In this document: positions 57,301 through 64,000 of the stretch, one piece after another
How positions within the stretch are numbered: position 1 is the stretch's first letter
How the letters are laid out: each line of letters starts with the position of its first letter
NCBI GenBank assembly: GCA_038373865.1
Contig: JAXGGA010000036.1
Location: 1-64,000 of the forward strand
Length of the DNA: 64,000 nucleotides
Origin: Uloborus plumipes
Lineage: Eukaryota > Arthropoda > Arachnida > Araneae > Uloboridae
Direction: 5' to 3'
Notes under the pieces: generated by a model
What the model was told of the DNA's origin: nothing
Database searches by the model: none
The model's input: the letters and a program-made list of their open reading frames with translations, nothing else
Translations under genes and position numbers: made by a program

Positions 57301-59437
57301 AAAACATAGGATGTACCCAACTGCCTGGTAAAAGAATGCAATCTATTACACAACAGAATCAATAGTTTAAAAAATTTAGAATTTAATTAAAAATTAAACA
57401 CTGCAAAATGAACGGAAAAATGTATGTCACACGAATACATTATGAATCACAAAGAGGTTAAACAGATGATAAAAATTAACAATCAGCATTTGAAGTCTTA
57501 TTGACAAGCATAAGAACTAAGTTGCAGAGAGAATACTACAGTCCAACATCAAAAGTAATTTATTTAATGAACTAATTTATTTAATGAATCTAAAACTATT
57601 TTTTTTACCACCAAAAATTGTCATGAAAGTATTTTTAAAAGGTTTGGACAAAAATAACTTTAGAGAATAAATTTTTAGAAATGAAAAAAATAACTTTCAA
57701 TTTGAAAAAGAGTTACAATACAATACCAATTTAACAATTGTCAACTATTAAATAATATCGTTAAAAAAAGAATATCCCTAGGATTGAGAGAGCATGCAGT
57801 GCATTTAGTGAAGTTTAGAGTAGTAAAGTTAATAGCGAAGTTGAGTAAATTGTATATCTCTAAAACCAAGTATCATTACATCAAAACCATACTGTATTTT
57901 AAAATTTAGAAGTCAGCTTTTGCACAAAATCTTCAGACAGTGATCTGTTTTTTTTTTTTTAAGTTTTAATTTCCATCTGCATAGAAATGTATTAATGAAA
58001 GTTACAAAATGAAATACTGATCATAATTTTTAGTGACTTGTACAATCCAAATTATTAAATTAATTTTATTGAATTATTTCCAAGAAAAGAAAAGATGATA
58101 AAAAGTTGTAATTATAATAACAGAAGAATCTCTTTATGAAATTAGCTAAAAAAATTGTGTTTTTTCTCATAATCAATAGGTTAAAAAGTGGTTACAACTT
58201 ACTTTCTTTGCAAACCCTTTCCAAAATCCGGAAAAAATCACATAATAAATACACACTGATAAATGACTGTTATTAAAAAAGATTTTCAAATGTATTAGGA
58301 ACGTTATTAAATTCATATTCAAAAATACTTTGAGTTTACAAGCAAGCTCTCAACAAGACATACTTTAAAGGAATAGGAGAATCTCCACTTCGATTAGTGT
58401 AGTTAACAACTGCATTGAAGGACTGATTTATCCACTGCCAGAACACAACTTGTGGTGTTGTTCTATGAAAAGATATTACTTTGATATAATATTTTTTTGC
58501 CAGTACAAAGTTGGTGTAAAATATTGTGCACACATTCAAATCAGCATTGTATTATTATTTCTGCAAACTGAAATTAGGAGACATAGTGCAATCAAAGTTG
58601 ATAACAAGATATTAATGAATAAACAAATAATGATAAGGAACAATTATTTTGAGAAACTAAACATACATTGATGTAAATGTAAGCTATTACTTTTCCTCAT
58701 TTAATGTGTGATATACGTGAGAAATGTGCAGGAGGGACAGTGCCAGTTTGATTCTCAAGAATCAAAAGCTCTAGAAACACATACAAAGTTTTAGCTTAGC
58801 ACCTGATTTCCACGAAGGTGTTTTGGAGCAAAAGAGGTTAGCATCATTATCTAGTTAAAGGGCATAAGCCCTCAAGTCAGAAAAGCTGTTGCATTGTAAA
58901 CATTGATTTTGTTCCTTTTTTACTCGATATGTAGTTTTATCATAAAAAGAATATTCTGCATCCAGAAATGTGCATGCTTTAAGTAGAGGAATAAATATTT
59001 ATTTAAAATAAAGTTAAAATCACTAATGAAATAATTTAAAACTTAATTCATGATAATATATGCTTCAAAGGATATAAAACTTTCCAGAACCAAACTCTCA
59101 AAAATAAGTAAATAAATACATCCTAGTTACAACTGTGTAAATAACTTTACAACTTTCATAAGTAGATAAAATATGGATGATTCAGCAGCAATGTACACAT
59201 TAATCAATATTGCTTCAACAAAAATTGTAAAACGCTATTAAGAATATATTGAATCTTAAACAAACTTACTTATAAAATGCAAGCATGCAACCTGTAATTG
59301 TCATATTCATTGGAACTTGAGCTGACATTCGTCCAATAAGAATCATCTTTTCACCAGTATCAGGGTGGAATGCTGAATCATAAATATGCTTAGCTCGCCA
59401 AATTTCATTTTCAGGTAAGTCTACTTTCACTCCTTGC
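39250..59437 (-). CDS. Sideroflexin 1/3-type mitochondrial serine carrier, 5' end missing (9 exons visible)
   Basis: Inner mitochondrial membrane transporter of the sideroflexin family. SFXN1/3 members import serine for one-carbon metabolism. Nine exons (59437-59270, 58462-58364, 57324-57249, 55257-55172, 49122-48995, 48369-48320, 45590-45541, 44158-44111, 39346-39250) join without frame breaks into about 267 residues. Family marks: [96 protein letters not shown] and the C-terminal YYNKGL. All splice sites are GT/AG. Typical length is ~320, so about 55 N-terminal residues are absent and expected beyond the right edge. The introns are loaded with transposons, including a nested retrotransposon/Tc1 in the last one. 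Confidence 0.93.
39758..39811. repeat. Perfect 26-bp-arm hairpin at the truncated end of the retrotransposon
   Basis: ATGAATGATATTCATGAAAA... (26 bases) is followed after two bases by its exact reverse complement. One arm is the RT sequence coding NDIHENVS, so the second arm looks like snap-back copying at the truncation point. Confidence 0.85.
41188..42747 (+). mobile_element. Tc1-type transposon (1560 bp) with broken transposase
   Basis: The ends CACTGCTCAAAACAA and its inverse are flanked by TA (41186-41187, 42748-42749). Transposase remnants on the plus strand are an N-terminal HTH segment (41449-41724; [34 protein letters not shown]) and a C-terminal catalytic segment (42184-42498; [18 protein letters not shown]). 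Between them are stops and frameshifts. The usual (M/Q)DN(A)R-H catalytic site reads MDNNWRAH, so the middle Asp appears lost. It is inserted in the endonuclease of the retrotransposon on the opposite strand. Confidence 0.92.
41449..42498 (+). pseudogene. Degenerate Tc1 transposase
   Basis: A DNA-binding HTH at the front and a DD34E-type catalytic C-terminus with the final Glu in IEHVWD; interrupted by stops and frameshifts, hence inactive. Confidence 0.85.
43582..44110. other. Sideroflexin intron, nothing recognised
   Basis: No supported feature. Confidence 0.4.
44111..44158 (-). CDS. Sideroflexin exon ([15 protein letters not shown])
   Basis: A 48-nt microexon-like segment; acceptor CTTACAG, donor AG|GTAATG. 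Confidence 0.88.
44159..45540. other. Sideroflexin intron, nothing recognised
   Basis: No supported feature; short frames show no domain. Confidence 0.4.
45541..45590 (-). CDS. Sideroflexin exon ([12 protein letters not shown])
   Basis: Acceptor TTTTTTAG, donor TT|GTAAGT. Confidence 0.88.
45591..47693. other. Sideroflexin intron, nothing recognised
   Basis: AT-rich intron with no element ends I can fix. Confidence 0.4.
47694..48249 (-). mobile_element. piggyBac-type internally deleted element
   Basis: Ends CCCTCGTGGGTCC and GGAGCCCACGAGGG, with TTAA on each side (47690-47693, 48250-48253) and GACCC(C)TTGGGGTCA motifs inside. On the minus strand [16 protein letters not shown], followed after one stop by [12 protein letters not shown], matches the cysteine-rich C-terminal domain of piggyBac transposases. 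It is thus a deletion derivative that kept the 3' coding end. It lies in a sideroflexin intron close to an exon. Confidence 0.88.
48320..48369 (-). CDS. Sideroflexin exon ([13 protein letters not shown])
   Basis: Acceptor CTTTTAG, donor AAAG|GTACAA. Confidence 0.85.
48995..49122 (-). CDS. Sideroflexin exon ([14 protein letters not shown])
   Basis: Acceptor TTTTTTAG, donor AATGT|GTAAGA; this donor, not the GT two bases earlier, keeps the frame. Confidence 0.9.
49998..51696. mobile_element. Long-TIR DNA element, TAGGGTGG ends, 8-bp TSD (member 1)
   Basis: Starts TAGGGTGGGCCAAAAA and ends TTTTTTGGCCCACCCTA, flanked by the perfect 8-bp duplication CTGTTTAG (49990-49997, 51697-51704). Inverted arms are about 340 bp, sharing GGTATTGCGGA, GTGCCATTGG and AAAATGCAATTTTTTGAGA. 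The ~1-kb interior has no recognised domain. It resembles the element at 61624-63881 in its TAGGGTGG start, 8-bp target and long arms. Superfamily undetermined. Confidence 0.88.
52520..54009. mobile_element. 1.5-kb DNA element, TIR GGGGAATGTGGGGCAAAG, TA TSD
   Basis: Perfect 25-bp inverted ends (GGGGAATGTGGGGCAAAGTG...) are flanked by TA on both sides. The interior is AT-rich with GTAAATGAATA-like runs and no transposase recognised. TA target suggests the mariner/pogo side, unproven. Confidence 0.75.
54669..54890 (+). repeat. Two ~110-bp tandem units in sideroflexin intron
   Basis: AATTTATAAATT, CTAAA(T/C)(C/T)CAG, CAAACC-ATAGCTAATAAGTC and CAGTG(C/T)(A/T)GTGTTT landmarks recur in order, roughly 113 bp apart. 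Confidence 0.65.
55172..55257 (-). CDS. Sideroflexin exon ([12 protein letters not shown])
   Basis: Acceptor TTTCAG, donor AA|GTGAGT. Contains [14 protein letters not shown]. Confidence 0.9.
55258..57248. other. Sideroflexin intron, nothing recognised
   Basis: No supported feature. Confidence 0.4.
57249..57324 (-). CDS. Sideroflexin exon ([15 protein letters not shown])
   Basis: Acceptor TACCAG, donor AAA|GTATGT. A membrane segment with Ala/Gly/Thr-rich residues. Confidence 0.85.
58364..58462 (-). CDS. Sideroflexin exon ([10 protein letters not shown])
   Basis: Acceptor TTCATAG, donor AA|GTATGT; phase 2 at both ends. Confidence 0.92.
59270..59437 (-). CDS. Sideroflexin exon (QGVKVDLP to AFYK)
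   Basis: Acceptor TTTATAG, donor AA|GTAAGT. Contains [19 protein letters not shown]. Confidence 0.92.
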
Positions 59438-60516
59438 CTATAAACGGAAACAATTAACAGTTTTTTGAGAGATTCCAATCAGCACCAATGGTAACAGCAT
59501 ATAAAATATGAAAAAAGGAACAAATTCAAACAAGTCAATGATCTATATACGATAAGATTTTACATCAATCACTTAAAAGATCTTTTAGAAAGCAGACAGC
59601 AGAGGAGAAATGTTTTTCAAGAGCAACTAAAATATTTCAGGTCAGTTGAGTCGGTTTGAATACCTTTATACACGGTAATTTAGATTTTTCGCAAAATGTT
59701 TGTACTAAAAAAAGATAACGCACACATCATATATTCCGCAAAATATTTCAATTCTATTCATGTCGAGCAAAGTGAGCAGCTGCACAGTGAGTTTGCATCA
59801 GGTTTCAGTCATATGAAACACAACCGATTCTTTGTTTTAACGAAGTCCAAAATAAGCGACTTCTACCTGTAGCAAACGCTTGGTCCCTTGTATTAAGTTT
59901 ACAATTTAGTCAAATGTAAACTAGCAAATGTTGTTATGAAACAAAAGACAAAATCTCGCATGTTCGACGAATATCTCACGCCGATGTATTAGGTTATGTG
60001 AATGAAATCTTTTGCTTTATCGGAGCCAAAAAGTGTGTATCGCACATTTACTTAAAAAGCTTCTTCATTGGTGATCCGGGCGTTTCAAATTTACGATGGT
60101 TGACGACGATGAAAAAAAAAAATGAAACGGAAGCTTAAGCAACAGCCGCTGTTGTCGGCAAGGTGGGTGCTTTAAATACCTCCATTCTAGAAACCCGAAT
60201 CCAAAAATATGTCTCATACGATAGAAGCACAATTCAGAAATGCGAAAATAACTGTTGACCAAACAAAGTATGACTGTGTTATAAGCAGTATTGAATCCGA
60301 TATTTCGTTACAAATATCTGATATAGTACTTAATCCGCCAAAAGAGCCACTACAAAGTAGATAACGAAACGTTTAATTTGGCCTAACATAAATAAAGACT
60401 GTCAGCTGCGGACTACAGCATGTTTTCCCTGCCAACGAGCAAAAGTTCATAGACATACAGTCAGCTCTGGAAGAATTCAAAGTGCTCCAACATATATTCC
60501 AGCAGGTACGTTAACG
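59438..60516. other. 5' intron of sideroflexin, nothing recognised
   Basis: I searched for an upstream sideroflexin exon ending before QGVKVDLP and found none here. Gypsy debris may begin about 60380. Confidence 0.4.
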
Positions 60517-61060
60517 TTACCAACCTGTTTAGGATTTCGATACCTACTAACCATTGTTGATCGCTTTACACAATGGGTTGAAGCGGTGCCGCTAAAAGAT
60601 CAGTCGGCACAATCAAACGCAAAAGCTTTGCTTAACATGTGGATTTTACGTTTCGATATCGCTACTCCCATAACATCTGACCAAGGGAGACAATAATTTT
60701 AAAGTCAATTTTTTCAAGCCGTGGAAAAATATATCGGTTTTAAAGCGAATATTACAACAGCTTGCCACCCACAGGCAAATGGCCTGATTGAAAGAAAACA
60801 CAGGACTATAAAAGCAAGTTTAAAATGCCATCTCTCGGAATGTAAATCATGGGTGGAAGGATTGCCTCTCGTTCTTTTAGGCATGAAATCTGCCATCAAA
60901 GAGGACTTGGGAGGCTTGTCTGCTGAACACATCTACGGATCCACCTTAGCATTTCCAGAAGAATTCTTTTCAACAGTTCTCACTGTGAAACAAGCTGAAT
61001 TTTTGCAAAACCTTCAAAAAGTTTTAAGAGAGTTGAAACCATGGCCTACCACAACACATG
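60517..61060 (+). pseudogene. Ty3/gypsy-type integrase core, decayed
   Basis: Retrotransposon integrase catalytic fragment: GFRYLLTIVDRFTQWVEAVP, PITSDQG with the second catalytic Asp, and HPQANGLIERKHR with the catalytic Glu. The two parts are in one frame, but two in-frame stops follow SDQGRQ. The sequence then runs into the element starting 61061. Continuation is recognisable at 61532-61615 and 63890-64000. Non-functional. Confidence 0.85.
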
Positions 61061-61531
61061 CACTGCAAAAAAATATTTTATCTTTACAGTATAATACAGC
61101 CAATTTTACCGTAGTAGACTGTAAAATTGCTAGTTTACAGTAATAAACTGTATAATTGCTAGAGTCAGTTTATTACTGCGCATTTTACAGTTTTAAACTG
61201 GAATTTCCGCTGCCAGTATTATACTGTTGTTTTTACAGTACAATATAGCTAATTTTATGATAACATTGATAATTCTACAGTAATAAACTAAAAAAGTTAG
61301 TTTTACAGTGATAAACTGTAAAATAGCTAGTTTTACAGTTCATTACTTCCCACGTAGCACACTTCGCTTTTTAAAAGTTGTAAAATGGTTATTAACGTTG
61401 TAACAACCGCTTAAAAACGTTAATAAAACGTTTAAAGGTTATTTGCTACCTGGGTTGACTTTTAAAGTTTCAAACTGGAACCTCTGCTGCCAGTATTATA
61501 CTGTAAAAACAACAGCTTATTTTTTGCAGTG
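61061..61531. mobile_element. 471-bp MITE, CACTGCAAAAAA ends, rich in ACAGTATAATAC repeats
   Basis: Starts CACTGCAAAAAAATA and ends TATTTTTTGCAGTG, with TG outside each end. Many inverted TTTACAGT/ACTGTAAA units (for example ACAGTAATAAACTGTA) lie inside. It appears to hold a smaller insertion at about 61352-61455 (CCCACGTAGCA ... TGCTACCTGGG ends, partly). It interrupts the gypsy integrase frame. Confidence 0.75.
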
Positions 61532-61623
61532 TGGAAATAGAACAGTCTTTGTTTATAAACAACTTTCCACAAACACACACCACACAATTGCTCTCACCAA
61601 TTTCTGTACAATAACATGAGCAC

Positions 61624-63881
61624 TAGGGTGGAGCGAAAAAAAATGAATTTTTGATTTCCGTAAAGGGGTAACTTTCATTTCCTGTGAATAAGGCTACGAA
61701 ACAATTCTGTGAAATATTTCACTTTTGCGATGCCATCTTTAGTCTGCGCACTTGGCCTAAAGTTTTGAAATTTTTGATTATTTTTATATTTTTTAATTTT
61801 TAAAAAAAATATTGCAAATGATAAAACTAGTGACGGTGGTTATTAAATGGAAGAAAAAGGTTTGAAATATACAAGGAATTTTTTAAAACCATTTTAGATT
61901 ATGATTTCTGTTGCGCATTAGGCCCAAAGTTCATCAAATTTTCCGAAATCTTCGATGTTTTCAATATATTGAGCAGAAGTTTTATAATTTAATATTTCCT
62001 CTCAAGATTTACTTAAAGTGTCTTCAAAACATTTTATTACTCATTTTGTTGTTTTTTGAACTACTCAACTCTTTGCTTGCTCATTGAAATTACTCAGGAC
62101 TCACCACGAGAAAGTGGCCGCACTTTGAGTGCCACTCGCGCTCCCCCTGCTTCCAACCAATGCGTGCACACATTAACATTTCTTAGACAAGTTAGGAACA
62201 ATAAATTGTTTCTTCACTTAGGAAATTGTTTACATTTTTTTTTGATGGATGTACTATAAGGGCAGGAAAATAAAAGGTGTCATTCGGAAACTGGAAGAAA
62301 AACTTGGTAGATCTTTGTAATGGGATATTTTCCAGTTACATTTGAATGAACTTAATTTGCGGCATTTTTTGAAAAAGCTAAACGGACCTACCAGTGAACC
62401 AAAGTGATTTTTGGGCCTGTTGGACAAAGCTAAACAACATGTTATACTTTCAAATCAGTTCGATATGAACCTATAAAATTTGTTATTGATCAAATCGATG
62501 ATGACAATAAAAATGACTTAAGTACTGAGCAACAGTAACTTCATGAGCTGAGAAAAGTAGTTTTGACTGGGAATATATCTAAAAAATTATGAAACAGAAG
62601 TCCAAGAAAGCTTTCCTAAGTTAAATGGTTGACTACAGCAAACATAATCTTCAGACTATATTTTTTAAAAGAGTTCGTAACTTTCTTTGTAAAAGTATCC
62701 TTGCTCTTTTAGGATGAAGTGCAGACGTTACTAATTTAGTTACGAATTTGCGTGAGATTATAAAGAGTTGCACTAATCTCTCAGGGAAAAAGAAGAAAAT
62801 TGTATTCACATCCATTCAAAACAATGTATAATTTGCACCCTAGAAGTATGCTGTTATCGAGGTCAGTTCATAAGAGAGAGCATATAAAGAAACTTGTTTT
62901 AAATCGTATTATCAACACTCAATCCAGAAAACAAATAAGCAAACAAGTGAGAAGGCTCCAGATCCCAAAAATAGATAAAAATCTATTTTCATACATGAAA
63001 TACATAAATCAAAAATCAGAATACATCAATATGATTTCTTGTAATGGTGTGGAAATTAAAAAGCCACCTTTTACACGTAATTTAACAACACCATACTTAC
63101 AAAGATTACTGGAAGCTTAGAATTTAAATATGATTTCTGAATGCGCTCTTTTTAAACTTCCATTAAAGACTCAATAAGTTGAAATAGCTGTCAAATAGGT
63201 CACAAGCTCTTCAAAATTGGTATGTAATTACAGGAAAAGAAAAAGGTTAGTAAAAACGAGGCAGAATATCAGACAGAAATATTTGATCAATTTACGACAC
63301 AAAAGAACAATTTAACTGTTAAAGACGTATCTAAGCAATGTAAATACGTGCTCGCATTGGTTGGAAGGAAGGGCTCACGTGTAGGACTCGAAGTGCGGTC
63401 ACCTCCTCGTGGTGAGCCCTGGGTAGTTCCATATGAGCTAGCGAAGAGTTGCCCAGTTCAAAGTAATTATAAAATGAATAAAAAAAGGTTTGAAAACGCT
63501 TCAAGTGAATATTGAGAGGAAATACTGAGTTAAAAAATGTTGAAAATATCAGAAATTTTGGGAAATTTAATGAACTTTGAGCGTAATGCACGATCTGAAA
63601 TCATAATCTAAAATGGTTTTAAAAAAATCCTTGTATATTTCAAACCTTTTTCTTCCATTTAATAACTACCCGTCACTAGTTTTGTCATTTGCAATATTTT
63701 TTTAAAAAATTTGAAAAAGCAAAAAAAATCAAAAATTTCAAAACTTTAAGCCAAATGCGCAGACTAAAGATGACGTCGAAAAAGTGAAATACTTGACAGA
63801 ATTGTTACTTATCCTCATTCACAGTAAATGAAAGGTACCCGTTTACAAAAATGAAAAATTCATTTTTTTCGCTCCACCCTA
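61624..63881 (+). mobile_element. Long-TIR DNA element, TAGGGTGG ends, 8-bp TSD (member 2, with decayed coding interior)
   Basis: Starts TAGGGTGGAGCGAAAA and ends CGCTCCACCCTA, flanked by the perfect 8-bp duplication ATGAGCAC (61616-61623, 63882-63889). Inverted arms run about 380 bp or more (shared GAAATATTTCACTTTT-like, CTAGTGACGG and CCATTTTAGATTATGATTTC). A plus-strand degenerate frame near 62265-62410 reads RKLEEKLGRSL, LNELNLRHF and NGPTSEP with stops; I recall similar HxNELxLRH..GPTSGP proteins of unclassified arthropod and cnidarian elements, but cannot verify this. The frame at 62800-63120 (106 codons, basic) may be another remnant. Nested in the gypsy copy. Confidence 0.88.
62800..63120 (+). 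pseudogene. Unrecognised basic frame inside TAGGGTGG element
   Basis: 106 codons, Lys/Arg-rich, lying between the long inverted arms downstream of the decayed HxNELxLRH-like segment. Probably the 3' part of a transposase remnant; no domain recognised. Confidence 0.3.
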
Positions 63882-63889
63882 ATGAGCAC

Positions 63890-64000
63890 TTTTTCACTAC
63901 AGCCGGCATATCATTTCCGTATTGTGTTAAATCCAGAAAGGATAAGTATTTCGAAATCCAAAGAAAAGTTAAAAGAGCTTCCATCGATAGATTAAAGTCG
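63890..64000 (+). pseudogene. Gypsy integrase C-terminal remnant
   Basis: Decayed sequence ending with ASIDRLKS, the SIDRLKPA-type end of gypsy integrase polyproteins; displaced from 61060 by two nested elements and cut by the window edge. Confidence 0.65.

Noticed and set aside
59438..60516. Search for the missing N-terminal sideroflexin exon
   Set aside because: No splice-bounded segment resembling the family N-terminus was found, so the exon is assumed to lie beyond the window.

Overview
The window reads as AT-rich arthropod nuclear DNA, most likely from a spider or another chelicerate. This rests on long introns, canonical GT/AG splice sites, AATAAA signals, very dense DNA-transposon debris with poly(G)/poly(C) tracts, and a sideroflexin and a DMRT2-type gene with animal-type exon structure. 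The species assignment is inference. Only four protein-coding genes can be supported, and nearly all other long reading frames are chance frames inside repeats.

1-7.8 kb is gene-free and holds non-autonomous DNA elements and a tRNA-derived SINE. 7.8-24.8 kb carries two head-to-tail histone H2B variant genes on the minus strand. The first is conserved (7872-11366) and the second divergent (19767-24742). Each is split by one long intron at the same codon position and phase, and each is followed by AATAAA rather than a visible histone stem-loop. The divergent copy has Gln at the position of the usual C-terminal ubiquitin-acceptor Lys. 28.1-33.3 kb is a three-exon DM-domain gene (DMRT2/dmrt11E type) on the plus strand ending in an eh1-like motif. 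39.2-59.4 kb is the 3' nine exons of a sideroflexin 1/3-type mitochondrial serine carrier on the minus strand; its first ~55 residues must lie beyond the right edge. The DM gene and sideroflexin are convergent.

The rest is a layered transposon landscape, and many target-site duplications (TSDs) can be read exactly. There are hAT elements with 8-bp TSDs (9117-9592, 14441-16469, 25632-27564, 6357-6530). A CR1/L2-like retrotransposon in the last sideroflexin intron is split by a Tc1 element at a TA. A piggyBac remnant keeps part of the transposase cysteine-rich tail. A 1.5-kb palindromic Tc1-like element has IR/DR (inverted repeat/direct repeat) architecture. A small-element family ends in GAAGGG with 4-bp AT-only TSDs. 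Two long-inverted-repeat elements share TAGGGTGG ends and 8-bp TSDs (49998-51696 and 61624-63881). A decayed Ty3/gypsy integrase at the right edge is interrupted by two DNA elements. The most unusual signals are the paired intron-containing H2B variants and the TAGGGTGG long-TIR (terminal inverted repeat) element group.
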